A stretch of 64,000 bases of DNA, taken from contig NZ_FQZS01000016.1 in assembly GCF_900142105.1 (NCBI RefSeq), positions 1 through 64,000 on the forward strand, written 5' to 3'. The notes under the pieces were generated by a model. That model did not search any database and was not told where the DNA came from. It saw only the letters and a list, made by a program, of their open reading frames with translations. The DNA is from Lutispora thermophila DSM 19022 (GTDB lineage Bacteria; Bacillota; Clostridia; Lutisporales; Lutisporaceae). Below are positions 36,114 to 45,623 of this stretch, piece after piece. Both the position numbers and the translations under genes were made by a program. How positions within the stretch are numbered: position 1 is the first letter of the stretch; every line of letters begins with the position of its first letter.

Positions 36114-36879
36114 TGCTAATTATCATCTCCTTTAGTAAATCTTGCATATTATAATAACCGGGCTTTTTACCAACAATAAACTCTATAGCTTTTATTGAAC
36201 CTTCAGCAAAAATCTTTCTGGAAAATGCAGTATGTTTAACTTCTATTATTTCATCTTTGCCTGCAAAAACTATTGTATGTTCTCCCGGAATTGTACCTCC
36301 TCTGAGAGAATATATACCAATTTCATTTGGTTTTCTGGTTCCTTTTTGGTGTCTATCATATATAAATTCTAAGCTATTGTGTAACGTTGAATTAATTTCT
36401 TGTGCAATCATTAATGCAGTACCGCTGGGAGCATCCTTTTTCTCGCTGTGATGTTTTTCGATGATTTCTATATCGAAATCTTTACCAAGAATCTTTGCAG
36501 CATTCTTGCATAATTCAACTGTTACATTGACTCCATAGGACATGTTTGCAGATTGAAATATAGGTATTTTAGTTGAGGCTTTTGACAGAGCTTCGTAATG
36601 TAGTTCACTCAGGCCTGTTGTAGCAACTATTAAGGCTATGCCTTTATTTACACAATATTCGATTATCTTATTAATGCTGTTTGGATGAGAAAAGTCCAAT
36701 ACTAAGTCTGCAGTTTCTTCAACATCCATTATTTCATTATATACTTTATAATCATTCTTGAATTTTACAGCATTTGTATCTATGCCGGCAGCAATTTTAA
36801 TATGGGGATATTCTTTAAGTATTTGAGTTATAGTTTGCCCCATTTTGCCATTGCAGCCGTTTAGCAATATGTTTATCAA
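36106..36879 (-). CDS. dapB: 4-hydroxy-tetrahydrodipicolinate reductase
   Basis: 257 aa. NAD(P)-binding '[13 protein letters not shown]' at the N-terminus, '[17 protein letters not shown]', 'IVATTGLSE', '[10 protein letters not shown]', and the substrate/catalytic block '[24 protein letters not shown]'. The start is TTG 36879 about 8 bases after AAGGAGG; no ATG suits. It lies between dapA and dapH. Confidence 0.96.
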   Translation of the reverse strand: MINILLNGCNGKMGQTITQILKEYPHIKIAAGIDTNAVKFKNDYKVYNEIMDVEETADLVLDFSHPNSINKIIEYCVNKGIALIVATTGLSELHYEALSKASTKIPIFQSANMSYGVNVTVELCKNAAKILGKDFDIEIIEKHHSEKKDAPSGTALMIAQEINSTLHNSLEFIYDRHQKGTRKPNEIGIYSLRGGTIPGEHTIVFAGKDEIIEVKHTAFSRKIFAEGSIKAIEFIVGKKPGYYNMQDLLKEMIISNE

Positions 36880-36891
36880 AATTTTACCTCC

Positions 36892-37770
36892 TTAAAGAAG
36901 ACCGTATGATATAAGAGTATTCTTTAAATAGTCCAGATTCTTTTCTGTCATTGATGTTAAGGGAAGCCTTAAATCCCCAACTTCAAATCCCAAAAGATTC
37001 ATGGCTGTTTTAACTGGTATAGGGTTAACTTCGCAAAATAAAGCGTCATTCAGTGGCTTTATCTTTAATTGGAGTTTCATGGCATGTTTTACATCACCAT
37101 TAAGATAGCTCATAACCATATCATGCATTTCCTTTGGAGCAATGTTAGCAACAACGGAAATAACTCCTACGCCGCCTACCGATAGAAGAGGTACAACCTG
37201 ATCATCATTACCCGAGTACATTACAAAATTCTCATTGCAGAAGGTTCCAATCTCTACAACCTGACTTATGTTTCCGCTGGCTTCTTTAATACCAGCAATG
37301 TTTTTATGCAAAGAAAGCTTTCTTAAAGTCTCAGGCAATATATTCAGTCCAGTTCTTCCCGGTACATTATAAATAATTATTGGGATGTTAACCGAGTCTG
37401 CTATGGCGGTATAATGTTCTAGCAATCCTTTTTGAGTAGTCTTATTATAGTAGGGAGTCACGCATAATAAGCCGTCACATCCTACACTTTCTGCATATTT
37501 TGAGAGTTCTATGCTATGGTGAGTATTATTGCTGCCAGTTCCTGCAATAACAGGTATTCTCTTAGCTACCTTCTCTACGGTGAATTTATATGCAGCCTTC
37601 TTTTCTTCATCTGTCATAGTTGAAGCTTCACCAGTTGTGCCACATATAATGATTGCATCAGTGTTGTTTTCTATATGCCATTCTATCAATTCACCTAGTT
37701 TATCAAAATTAATGCCATCTTTTGTAAAAGGGGTTATGATAGCAACACCAGAGCCTTTGAATAAAGCCAT
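36892..37770 (-). CDS. dapA: 4-hydroxy-tetrahydrodipicolinate synthase
   Basis: 292-aa TIM barrel that condenses pyruvate with aspartate semialdehyde. Schiff-base K162 ('AGIKEASG'), Y134 in '[11 protein letters not shown]', and T45-T46 in '[10 protein letters not shown]' complete the catalytic triad. It sits between asd and dapB with short spacings, in one operon. Confidence 0.97.
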   Translation of the reverse strand: MALFKGSGVAIITPFTKDGINFDKLGELIEWHIENNTDAIIICGTTGEASTMTDEEKKAAYKFTVEKVAKRIPVIAGTGSNNTHHSIELSKYAESVGCDGLLCVTPYYNKTTQKGLLEHYTAIADSVNIPIIIYNVPGRTGLNILPETLRKLSLHKNIAGIKEASGNISQVVEIGTFCNENFVMYSGNDDQVVPLLSVGGVGVISVVANIAPKEMHDMVMSYLNGDVKHAMKLQLKIKPLNDALFCEVNPIPVKTAMNLLGFEVGDLRLPLTSMTEKNLDYLKNTLISYGLL

Positions 37771-37781
37771 TTCAGTACCTC

Positions 37782-38786
37782 CTAATTATATATTTTAGAT
37801 TTTTTTATTAAGGACTCTGCAATCTGAACAGCATTAGTGGCTGCTCCTTTTCTTATATTGTCAGCTACAATCCACATGTTTACTCCACTATCTACCGATT
37901 CATCTCTCCTGATTCGGCCAACAAAAACCTCATCTCTGCCATTTGCTATTGTAGCCAAAGGATATATATTTTTTTCTGGCTCATCCAATAGTACAATACT
38001 AGGAGAGGTTTTCAATATATTTTTTAATTCCTCTAGTTCAAAATCTTTGTAAAACTCCACATTTACTGATTCTGAATGACAGTTGGATACAGGTACTCTG
38101 ACAGTGGTAGCAGTTATCTTTAAACTATAATCATTAAGTATTTTTTTAGTTTCATTTATCATTTTAAGTTCTTCTTTTGTATAACCGTTTTCAGTAAAAA
38201 CATCTATATGGGGTAGGCAATTGTTAGCAATAGGATGAGGATAGAAAGTGTGGGGCCTATTTGCCAAACCATTTTCTAAATCAGTAACTCCCTTAACACC
38301 AGAACCGGATACTGCTTGATAAGTTGAGTAAACAATTCTCTTTATATTGTATTTGTCGTGGAGCGGTTTTAATGCAACAACAGCTTGTATTGTGGAGCAA
38401 TTAGGATTGGCAATTATTCCATTATGCTTAAAAATTTCGGATTCATTTACTTCGGGCACAACCAAAGGTACATTTTCATCCATTCTGAAAGTGCTGCTGT
38501 TATCAATGACCACGACGCCTTTGGATGTTGCAATAGGTGCATATTTAGCACTCACAGAGCCTCCGGCAGAGAAAAGAGCAATATCTATATCTCTATCAAA
38601 GGAACTTTCACATAATTCTTCTACTGTATAATTCTTGTCTCTGAATTGAACTTGTGTTCCTGCGGACTTGGATGAGGAAAATACATAGAGATTATTTATC
38701 GGGAAATTCCTTTCCTCCAAAACTTTTAACATAGTTCTACCAACCATGCCCGTAGCACCAACAACTGCGATATTATAACTTTTCAT
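37782..38786 (-). CDS. asd: Aspartate-semialdehyde dehydrogenase
   Basis: 334 aa. NADP-binding '[18 protein letters not shown]', catalytic C130 in '[19 protein letters not shown]', and '[16 protein letters not shown]'. It reduces aspartyl phosphate to the semialdehyde. First gene of the lysine/diaminopimelate operon, directly downstream of the lysine riboswitch. Confidence 0.97.
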   Translation of the reverse strand: MKSYNIAVVGATGMVGRTMLKVLEERNFPINNLYVFSSSKSAGTQVQFRDKNYTVEELCESSFDRDIDIALFSAGGSVSAKYAPIATSKGVVVIDNSSTFRMDENVPLVVPEVNESEIFKHNGIIANPNCSTIQAVVALKPLHDKYNIKRIVYSTYQAVSGSGVKGVTDLENGLANRPHTFYPHPIANNCLPHIDVFTENGYTKEELKMINETKKILNDYSLKITATTVRVPVSNCHSESVNVEFYKDFELEELKNILKTSPSIVLLDEPEKNIYPLATIANGRDEVFVGRIRRDESVDSGVNMWIVADNIRKGAATNAVQIAESLIKKSKIYN

Positions 38787-38853
38787 TTAAAAACCTCCTA
38801 TGAAGTAGTTTAATTATTATATGATATTAGTGAAATGTTTGATATATGTAAAT

Positions 38854-39098
38854 TAAAAAAGCCAGCTTGAAAGCTGACATGAATAATGAAAAAATACATT
38901 CATATAAAATGTATTTATAACATAATTCATGGATAGCTCTCCATCTCGAAAGATGACAGTCCAGGTATTATTCATACATGAACCAGGCGAGAAAAACAGT
39001 GCTATTTTTCTCCCTTCGGCGCTTTTACCTTTCAACAGTACTCATCGGCAGGCACTACCTCATGCTGTTTAATAATTAAAAGCGCACCTCTATCTCGT
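38854..39098 (-). ncRNA. Lysine riboswitch (L box) with terminator
   Basis: On the minus strand the L-box landmarks appear in order: GATAGAGGTGCGCTTTTAAT (from about 39098), the 'GAAAGGTAAAAGCGCCGAAG' block near 39040-39015, and CTGGACTGTCATCTTTCG near 38965-38945, closing with GAGAGCTATC near 38933. The expression platform ends in GTCAGCTTTCAAGCTGGC (38878-38861) and a T-run. High lysine should end transcription before asd. Confidence 0.95.
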
Positions 39099-39125
39099 GA
39101 ATCTATTCAATATTTAATTTTATTA

Positions 39126-39154
39126 ATATTAACATGAAAAAACTAACATGTCAA
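39126..39154 (-). promoter_or_regulatory. Promoter of the lysine operon
   Basis: Minus strand TTGACA (39154-39149), 17 bases, TAATAT (39131-39126), about 30 bases ahead of the L box. Confidence 0.8.
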
Positions 39155-39262
39155 TATTTGTATTTGTACATTTGTTATAAATTAATTTTTCATTCAATTG
39201 TATAATTTGGATTATTATTGTAAAATCAAATATAGTATAATAATTGTCTGGGAGGTGGCATT

Positions 39263-40570
39263 TTGAGAGAAAAGCCTATCACTATGATATTAATGTTTAT
39301 ATCAATTATTCTAGTTTGTGTTTTTTCAATTACCATGGCTGATACAGAAGAGCATGTTTGGAATGGTTATGATATTCAAATACTAAATACCTACAATATT
39401 CAGTTTGTAGGTCAGAGTTCCAAAATCGAGATAAATGAGGACAAGCTAGTTTTTAATGGTGAATATGTATTAAAAAATATGACCCAGAACACTTTAGAGG
39501 CAATATTGGGGTTGCCAACAAACAATCTGGAAAATGTTCAGATAATGGAAAAGAGTAGTTTAGTAAAGCATTATTACAGAAGCAAAAGCTATATTGAAGA
39601 TAAATATCCTACAGAAAATCTTCCTGATGTTGCAAAATGGTATACAGCTAGTTTATGGTTTAAAGCGGGTGAAAGCAAAGTTATAAATGTTAGGTATGAG
39701 ACTAAGCTTATTAACAACAGCAAAAGTTTATTTAGCATTAGATATCATAAAAACAAACAACTAATTAATTCTGATGCAACACAAGTAATATTTTCAATGT
39801 ACAATTTTTTTCCATATAATATCTTAGATGCAATTGGAGTATCTGAAGAGAAGACAGTTTTGGCAGGTAATGATAGATTTACAATGGAAATGAACAAAGG
39901 AAGCGATATAATTGGTATAGACTATGAGCTAGTTGATAAGCTAGCTATTGATAGATTTGATTACAGTTCTGATAAAAAATTAAAGAATATTGCAACATCA
40001 TTCAAGAAGAAAGATTATAACTCTGTGCTTACTCTTTGTGATGAGTATATCAATAATCCCACAGATATGGCTTTCAGCTTAGATCAAGTAAAATATATAA
40101 AAGCTGAAGCTTATAGAAAACAGCTTGACTTCTCAAATTATATAGAGTATATTAAAGAATTGAATTTTGACATGTTGTATCCTAGTAGATTAAAATACAA
40201 GATATTATTCGATTTAGATCAGTTGATGGGGGAGAATATACAGGATTTAGAGATTCTTGATATTATGAAAACATTGTATACCAAAGCATCTGAGGATACT
40301 GAATATATAGGAAAATGGATAGAGACCATGGCAAGAAGTTATATTGACACAAGTGAAGTTATGAAGCCCAAGATGCCTGATAAAGATACTGAAGAAGATG
40401 GTATTTTTAGTAGGACTATAGCTTTCTTAAAACTAGAAAACTTAATTGGAAAGATTAAGGATTTTAAGTATCTCTATATAATTGGAGTTGTTGTTTCATT
40501 TTTAGCAGGGTATTTGCTAGGAAAAAGAAAAAAGAAGAGAAAAAATACCATTTCATATTATAAATTTTGA
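39263..40570 (+). CDS. Membrane-anchored extracytoplasmic protein, unknown
   Basis: 435 aa that I cannot assign. A signal peptide or anchor occupies about residues 7-27. A beta-rich outer domain follows (about 30-225, with 'KLVFNGEYVLKNMTQNTLEAILGLPT' and 'KVINVRYETKL', immunoglobulin-like in feel), then a helical, TPR-like middle (about 235-360, 'SFKKKDYNSVLTLCDEYINNP'). A C-terminal membrane helix (about 408-425) ends in a Lys/Arg-rich cytoplasmic tail. GGGAGGTGG precedes TTG 39263. Its end lies 21 bases from the methyltransferase start, so it may be cotranscribed with methyltransferase and hslO. Confidence 0.75.
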   Translation: MREKPITMILMFISIILVCVFSITMADTEEHVWNGYDIQILNTYNIQFVGQSSKIEINEDKLVFNGEYVLKNMTQNTLEAILGLPTNNLENVQIMEKSSLVKHYYRSKSYIEDKYPTENLPDVAKWYTASLWFKAGESKVINVRYETKLINNSKSLFSIRYHKNKQLINSDATQVIFSMYNFFPYNILDAIGVSEEKTVLAGNDRFTMEMNKGSDIIGIDYELVDKLAIDRFDYSSDKKLKNIATSFKKKDYNSVLTLCDEYINNPTDMAFSLDQVKYIKAEAYRKQLDFSNYIEYIKELNFDMLYPSRLKYKILFDLDQLMGENIQDLEILDIMKTLYTKASEDTEYIGKWIETMARSYIDTSEVMKPKMPDKDTEEDGIFSRTIAFLKLENLIGKIKDFKYLYIIGVVVSFLAGYLLGKRKKKRKNTISYYKF

Positions 40571-40590
40571 AGATAAGGGAGTATGGCTAT

Positions 40591-41331
40591 ATGACTAGTT
40601 ATGGAGGTTTTGCTCAAATATACGACTCATTAATGGATGAAGTAGATTATGAAAAATGGGCAAAATACTTACAGGATATAATGCATTATAATAATGTGAC
40701 AGCAAGACATGTTTTAGATTTAGCTTGTGGAACTGGGAATATAACCATACCTCTATCTCAGCTTGGTTATAGTTTGTGGGGAGTGGATATCTCAGAACAG
40801 ATGCTTTCTATAGCTGAAAATAAAGCTAGAGTATATGGAGAGAGGATCAGGTTTTTAAGACAAGATATGAGAAATCTGAGTTTGACTAAGAGTTTTGATG
40901 CTGTGGTATGTGCATGTGATGGAGTTAACTATATAACTGATGAAAAAGAATTAATTCAAGTGTTTAAAGAAGTGTACAAAATTTTGAATCCTGGCGGTAT
41001 ATTTATTTTTGATATTAGCAGCTTTTTTAAGTTAGAAAGTATACTAGGGGATAACATGTTTATTGAAGAAAAAAACGGGATTTTCTATTGTTGGGAGAAT
41101 TCTTTTGATGAAGAGTCTTCTACAGTTGCTATGAGGTTGAATTTTTTTATACCCGAAGGCAAACTATATACAAGAATAGAAGAGATTCATATTCAAAAAG
41201 CATACAAGATTCATGATATATATGAAATGCTATTGAAAAGCGGTTATACGAAAATAAAGGATTTTGATGAATTCACATTTGAAAAAGCAAATGAAAAAAG
41301 TGAGAGAGTATTTTTCTCGGCAATAAAATGA
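40591..41331 (+). CDS. Class I SAM-dependent methyltransferase
   Basis: 246 aa from ATG 40591 (AAGGGAG upstream). The N-terminal 'YGGFAQIYDSLMDEVDYEKWA' is typical of the small clostridial methyltransferases next to hslO. SAM motif I is 'VLDLACGTGNITIPL', followed by 'GVDISEQML', 'FLRQDMRNL' and 'VVCACDGVNYI'. Substrate unknown. It is followed 17 bases later by hslO. Confidence 0.88.
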   Translation: MTSYGGFAQIYDSLMDEVDYEKWAKYLQDIMHYNNVTARHVLDLACGTGNITIPLSQLGYSLWGVDISEQMLSIAENKARVYGERIRFLRQDMRNLSLTKSFDAVVCACDGVNYITDEKELIQVFKEVYKILNPGGIFIFDISSFFKLESILGDNMFIEEKNGIFYCWENSFDEESSTVAMRLNFFIPEGKLYTRIEEIHIQKAYKIHDIYEMLLKSGYTKIKDFDEFTFEKANEKSERVFFSAIK

Positions 41332-41348
41332 TAAATACAGGAGGCAGT

Positions 41349-42233
41349 ATGAAAGATATATTACTAAGATGTGCCAGTGTTGATGGAAGTATAAGACTAT
41401 TTTGTTGTACAACAATAAATATTGTTGAAGAAGCTAGGTTGATACATAATACATATCCTGTCACAACTGCAGCATTAGGGAGAATGCTAACTGCCGGAAG
41501 TATGATGGGAACCATGCTTAAATCTGAAAAAGATCAGATTACATTGCAGATCAACGGCAGAGGACCTGCTGGAAGTATTGTTGTTGTATCAGATATAACT
41601 GGTGATGTAAGAGGTTATATAGCAAATCCTTATGTAGATATTCCATTAAATGATATAGGGAAGCTAGATGTTGGGGGAGTTGTAGGAAAAAATGGTGTAT
41701 TTACTGTTATAAAGGATTTAGGTTTAAAGGAACCTTATATTGGTCAAGTACCAATAATCAGCGGAGAAATTGGGGAGGATTTAGCATCTTATTTTGCATC
41801 ATCTGAGCAAACTCCGACTGCGGTTGCATTAGGTGTAAGAATTGCCCAAGATGGCAAGGTTGATTCAGCAGGTGGATTTATTGTTCAAGTAATGCCTGAA
41901 GCTAATGATCATACAATAGATTTGTTAGAAAATAATGTATCTAATATCAAATCAGTAACAGATATTATTTCTGATAGAGGAATAGAAGGACTTATAGAAA
42001 TTGTAATGAAAGATATTGAATATACAATTCATGAAAAGAAGGAAATCAAGTATAGATGCAATTGTAATAGAGATAGATTGGAAAAGGCATTGGTAGCTTT
42101 GGGATCAAAAGAAATAAAAGAAATCATTGATGATCAGGGGCAAGCAGAATTAATATGTCATTTTTGCAACAAAAAGTATCAGTTTAATAAGGAGCAACTT
42201 CAAGAAATATTGAAAAAGATAATACAAGATTAA
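41349..42233 (+). CDS. hslO: Hsp33 redox-regulated chaperone
   Basis: 294 aa from ATG 41349 (ACAGGAGG upstream). N-terminal Hsp33 fold ('TTINIVEEARLIHNTYPVTTAALGRMLTAGSMMG'), and C-terminal zinc cysteines CxC ('YRCNCNRDR') and CxxC ('LICHFCNKKY'), which form disulfides on oxidation and turn on holdase activity. It is likely cotranscribed with the upstream methyltransferase. A tRNA cluster with its own promoter follows. Confidence 0.97.
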   Translation: MKDILLRCASVDGSIRLFCCTTINIVEEARLIHNTYPVTTAALGRMLTAGSMMGTMLKSEKDQITLQINGRGPAGSIVVVSDITGDVRGYIANPYVDIPLNDIGKLDVGGVVGKNGVFTVIKDLGLKEPYIGQVPIISGEIGEDLASYFASSEQTPTAVALGVRIAQDGKVDSAGGFIVQVMPEANDHTIDLLENNVSNIKSVTDIISDRGIEGLIEIVMKDIEYTIHEKKEIKYRCNCNRDRLEKALVALGSKEIKEIIDDQGQAELICHFCNKKYQFNKEQLQEILKKIIQD

Positions 42234-42263
42234 TCCAATTAGTTATTTTTTTAATTTTTTATC

Positions 42264-42292
42264 TTGACTTTGAATAATATATAATGTATACT
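42264..42292 (+). promoter_or_regulatory. Promoter of the tRNA cluster
   Basis: TTGACT (42264-42269), 17 bases, TATACT (42287-42292), 22 bases before the first tRNA. Confidence 0.8.
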
Positions 42293-42313
42293 AAATCTTG
42301 TCGTTGAGGCAAT

Positions 42314-42389
42314 GGGCGCATAGCTCAGCTGGGAGAGCATCTGCCTTACAAGCAGAGGGTCATAGGTTCGAGCCCTATTGTGCCCACCA
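42314..42389 (+). tRNA. tRNA-Val (TAC)
   Basis: Cloverleaf with acceptor GGGCGCA/TGTGCCC, anticodon TAC in CTGCCTTACAAGCAG, T-loop GGTTCGAGCC and encoded CCA. It is the cognate of the GUA specifier in the valS T-box. Confidence 0.97.
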
Positions 42390-42396
42390 TTAAAAT

Positions 42397-42473
42397 GGCC
42401 CAGTAGTTCAGTTGGTTAGAATGCCAGCCTGTCACGCTGGAGGTCGACGGTTCGAGCCCGTTCTGGGTCGCCA
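42397..42473 (+). tRNA. tRNA-Asp (GTC)
   Basis: Anticodon GTC in CAGCCTGTCACGCTG, T-loop GGTTCGAGCCC, encoded CCA. Confidence 0.97.
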
Positions 42474-42478
42474 TTTGA

Positions 42479-42554
<76 letters not shown>

Positions 42555-42565
42555 TATGAATATTT

Positions 42566-42640
42566 GCGGGTGTAACTCAGTGGTAGAGTGTCACCTTGCC
42601 AAGGTGAAAGTCGCGAGTTCGAATCTCGTCACCCGCTCCA
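42566..42640 (+). tRNA. tRNA-Gly (GCC)
   Basis: Anticodon GCC in CACCTTGCCAAGGTG, T-loop AGTTCGAATCT, encoded CCA. Confidence 0.97.
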
Positions 42641-42643
42641 TAA

Positions 42644-42718
42644 GGCGACATAGCCAAGTGGTAAGGCAGAGGACTGCAAATCCTTTATTCCCCGGTTCAA
42701 ATCCGGGTGTCGCCTCCA
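42644..42718 (+). tRNA. tRNA-Cys (GCA)
   Basis: Acceptor GGCGACA/TGTCGCC, anticodon GCA in GGACTGCAAATCC, encoded CCA. Last of five tandem tRNAs. Confidence 0.97.
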
Positions 42719-42733
42719 TAATAAGTTAATTTT

Positions 42734-42763
42734 AAATACTTCTCAAAGGAGGAGTATTTTTTT
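42734..42763 (+). terminator. Terminator of the tRNA cluster
   Basis: AAATACTTCTC pairs with GAGGAGTATTT with one mismatch, followed by a T-run. Confidence 0.85.
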
Positions 42764-42769
42764 ATTATG

Positions 42770-42817
42770 CTTAAGAAATGCTTACTTGATTTTATAAATG
42801 CTTACAATGGAAGAATT
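42770..42817. repeat. Possible degenerate copy of the dispersed repeat
   Basis: Plus strand TTAAGAAATGCTTACTTGA resembles TATAAGAAAGGCTTACTTTGGA of copy 2, and TTTTATAAATGCTTACAATG partly matches its second block. Weak; it could be chance in A+T-rich DNA. Confidence 0.3.
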
Positions 42818-42929
42818 TATTATTTTGCCAAAAACGTTTAAATTGGAAATATTTTTATCAAGAAAATACTATGATATCTTTAAAACAGTGAGGTAAAATA
42901 ATAATCATTAAGTTATGAGGTGGAGACAA

Positions 42930-43682
42930 ATGAGTACATTTTTAGAAAATCCCAATCTTCCTCAAAATAAAGTTAAAATTGTTGTATTAGACTATAGAAC
43001 AGATGATGAAATACTATCGAACTTGTCAAATATGGGCATAGAGATAATAAGGACTGAGAGATGTTTTGAATTATATGAGGCTATAGATGGCCATCCCGAT
43101 ATATTAATGCATCATGTAGGAGGAAACTCTTTGGTAATTGCGCCAAACATATATGATAAGGTTGCAGAAAGATTTCATAAAAAAGGATTTGCATTGACAA
43201 AAGGTGCAACATGGCTACAACGAAACTATCCTCAAAACATTGCATATAATGTATTAAGACTGGGCAAATTAGCCTTTCATAATACAAAATACACAGATCC
43301 GGAAATTATCAGGATTTATGAAAAAAATGACGTGAGACTTGTTCATGTAAACCAGGGCTATACTAAATGTTCTGTTTGTATTATTGATGAAAATTCAGTA
43401 ATAACTCATGATATAGGGGTAGCTAGGGTTATGGAAAAGCATGGAATAGAAGTCTTGGTTATAGAACCTGGAGGTATTGATATAATAGGCTTGAACTATG
43501 GCTTCATTGGAGGAACATCGGGTTTAATTTCAAAAAATACTATAGTTTTTACAGGATCTATGAAAGAAATGAAATGTTATAACAAAATTCTGGAGTATGT
43601 AGCTTTAAAAGGGATTGATATCAAAATACTCAGCAATAAGAAAATCATGGACATTGGTTCAATAATGCCACTAAGCTATTGA
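42930..43682 (+). CDS. DUF6873 family protein (GME-fold, amidinotransferase-like)
   Basis: 250 aa from ATG 42930 (GAGGTGGAG upstream). Repeats of beta-beta-alpha units suggest the five-bladed fold of guanidino-group-modifying enzymes: 'ELYEAIDGHPDILMHHVGGNSLVIAP', 'RLVHVNQGYTKCSVCIIDENSVITHDIGVARVMEKHGIEVLVI', 'GFIGGTSGLISKNTIVFTGSM'. This matches the clostridial DUF6873 family as I know it. The C-S-V-C pair and His residues are candidate functional sites, but no reaction is known to me. It is followed by ytxC 83 bases later. Confidence 0.75.
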   Translation: MSTFLENPNLPQNKVKIVVLDYRTDDEILSNLSNMGIEIIRTERCFELYEAIDGHPDILMHHVGGNSLVIAPNIYDKVAERFHKKGFALTKGATWLQRNYPQNIAYNVLRLGKLAFHNTKYTDPEIIRIYEKNDVRLVHVNQGYTKCSVCIIDENSVITHDIGVARVMEKHGIEVLVIEPGGIDIIGLNYGFIGGTSGLISKNTIVFTGSMKEMKCYNKILEYVALKGIDIKILSNKKIMDIGSIMPLSY

Positions 43683-43765
43683 TGCTCAATGATTTTCTAC
43701 TAAAATGGCTATTGAATAATTGTTCTAGTAACACAAATAATACTTAACAGGAAGGAGTTGAGCAG

Positions 43766-44674
43766 ATGTACTTAACAACCATCGCTGTTAGAAATAATGA
43801 TGAAAAGATTAAAAATCATATCTTTTCAGGACTTGAGTCCATAAGCAGTGGAGATATGCGCATCACACACGAAGAGTATACAGCAGGAGATACGGTTTTT
43901 ATAAGATGTGGATATAAAGAAGGATTTATGTCAAAATTAATTGAAAACAGATCAAGTGAAGATTTTAAATATTTGCTAGCTCAAGTGCTATGTGATGTTA
44001 TAATAGATAATTATGAATCTAAAATATTAAAAAAGATAATTAAAGAATATTATATATATCTGACAGAATATGAGAGAGAATTAATTTATGAATCAGTCAA
44101 AAAAAATCTTGCTGTAGAAGATGGATACAAAGATGGATTTTATGGTCAAACCAGACGAACAAGAATAATAAGAAAAATTATGAATTACTTGAAGTCAGAG
44201 AACTTTTTAATAATAGATGGATTTGTCAACTTTAGACTTAATGATTATATAAAAGAGCTAGGAGACATAGTAGAAAAGACTGTAGAAGAATATATTGCTG
44301 AAAGAGAATATAATGAGTTTATAAAACTTTTGAGATATTTTGTTGAAATACAAGAATGCAAAATGGACGTAGTAAACATAGTTCCTATTGAAAATGGAGG
44401 ATATTTTCTTATTGACAGCAAAAATAGTCCCATTAATTGTGAATGCTTTGAAGAATTAAAAGCTGAAATTGGTGATAGTGAAATCAGTTTTGATGATTTT
44501 CTCATAAGTACTCTTATCACCATTGCACCAAATAAAGTAGTAATCCATGATTGCCAAAATTTTAAAAATAAAGAGCTATTTAAAACCATTACCAATATTT
44601 TTTATGATAGGATAGAACTATGTAGAGGTTGCGACCTTTGTGGAATTTTAAAGGTAAATAAAGAATTAAATTGA
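43766..44674 (+). CDS. ytxC: Sporulation protein YtxC
   Basis: 302 aa of the YtxC family (putative sporulation protein): long helical middle, then 'FIKLLRYFVEIQECKMDVVNIVPIENGGYFLIDSKNSPI', 'FDDFLISTLITIAPNKVVIHDC' and a Cys-rich tail 'RGCDLCGILK'. In Bacillus ytxC lies directly upstream of thrS, and the same order is kept here with one DUF445 gene between. Biochemical function is not known. AGGAAGGAG precedes ATG 43766. Confidence 0.85.
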   Translation: MYLTTIAVRNNDEKIKNHIFSGLESISSGDMRITHEEYTAGDTVFIRCGYKEGFMSKLIENRSSEDFKYLLAQVLCDVIIDNYESKILKKIIKEYYIYLTEYERELIYESVKKNLAVEDGYKDGFYGQTRRTRIIRKIMNYLKSENFLIIDGFVNFRLNDYIKELGDIVEKTVEEYIAEREYNEFIKLLRYFVEIQECKMDVVNIVPIENGGYFLIDSKNSPINCECFEELKAEIGDSEISFDDFLISTLITIAPNKVVIHDCQNFKNKELFKTITNIFYDRIELCRGCDLCGILKVNKELN

Positions 44675-44729
44675 TGAATTATGTCACCTGTTATATACTA
44701 TATTTATTACTAAAATTGTATATGGACAG

Positions 44730-45332
44730 GTGATTTATATGTTAAAAGTTCTGTTTTCAGTTGCTATAGGCAGTATGATTGGCTGGATAACAAATGTTCT
44801 TGCCATTAAAATGCTTTTTAGACCATTAGAGCCGGTAAGGGTATTAAAATTAGAGATACAAGGGCTTTTACCCAAACGAAGAACTGGAATAGCTATAAGC
44901 ATTGGTCAGACTGTGGAAGAAGAATTAATAGATTTCAAAGAAATATTTGATAGAATTATTGATGAAGGCAACAGAACAGGAATAGTAGATATGGTAAAAA
45001 TGAAAATTTGTCAGAACATATATGATAAATTACCGACATTGGTTCCTCAAATAATTAAAAACGCAGTGGTTCAATATGTTGAAGAGCAAATAGATAAGGA
45101 AGCTCCTAATATGATTGAGAGCTTAGTGGAAAACATTTATGAAAAGGCTTCTGAGAACATAAAGATAGGCAAGATGATAGAAGAAAAAATTAATTCTTTT
45201 GACTTATTGAAGATTGAAGAGTTAATTTTAAAAATTGCTAAAAGAGAATTAAAACATATTGAAGTACTTGGTGGAGTACTAGGTGCTATCATAGGTTTGA
45301 TGCAAGGTTTATTTATGTTTCTAATAAATTAG
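44730..45332 (+). CDS. DUF445 family membrane protein
   Basis: 200 aa. N-terminal membrane helix with 'VAIGSMIGWITNVLAIKMLFRPLEPVR' (the DUF445 hallmark), a long amphipathic helical middle and a C-terminal membrane helix ('GGVLGAIIGLMQGLFMFLI'). The orientation suggests a cytoplasmic helical bundle between two anchors. Function unknown; relatives include YheB-type proteins in spore formers. AGGTG precedes ATG 44730. Confidence 0.85.
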   Translation: MIYMLKVLFSVAIGSMIGWITNVLAIKMLFRPLEPVRVLKLEIQGLLPKRRTGIAISIGQTVEEELIDFKEIFDRIIDEGNRTGIVDMVKMKICQNIYDKLPTLVPQIIKNAVVQYVEEQIDKEAPNMIESLVENIYEKASENIKIGKMIEEKINSFDLLKIEELILKIAKRELKHIEVLGGVLGAIIGLMQGLFMFLIN

Positions 45333-45334
45333 TC

Positions 45335-45363
45335 TTGACATAATTATATATTGGTTTTAAAAT
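45335..45363 (+). promoter_or_regulatory. Promoter of the thrS T-box
   Basis: TTGACA (45335-45340), 17 bases, TAAAAT (45358-45363). Confidence 0.8.
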
Positions 45364-45377
45364 ATTATAAATAATGA

Positions 45378-45590
45378 AATGCTGTGAAGAGGAAGAGTAA
45401 AGCAACTTGAACCATAAGAGAGGAAGCGCCATGGGCTGTAAGCGCTTCTTGGGAAGAGTGTTTGAAAACCACCTCGGAGCAGAGAGCTGAATTCAGTAAG
45501 CTTATCCGTTGATTACGTTACAATCATAGAGTTAAAAATAGGGTGGAACCGCGACTAACTCTCGCCCCTTTGGGGACGAGAGTTTTTTGT
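45378..45590 (+). ncRNA. T-box riboswitch (Thr) upstream of thrS
   Basis: The T-box sequence AGGGTGGAACCGCG is 45540-45553 and the terminator AACTCTCG...CGAGAGTT plus T-run is 45557-45588. In stem I, GAAA is followed by ACC (45468-45470), a Thr codon, at the same place as GUA in the valS leader and UUC in the pheS leader. Uncharged tRNA-Thr should permit read-through into thrS. Confidence 0.95.
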
Positions 45591-45623
45591 TTTTGAATTT
45601 AAATTTTTGAAGGAGGATGTAAT

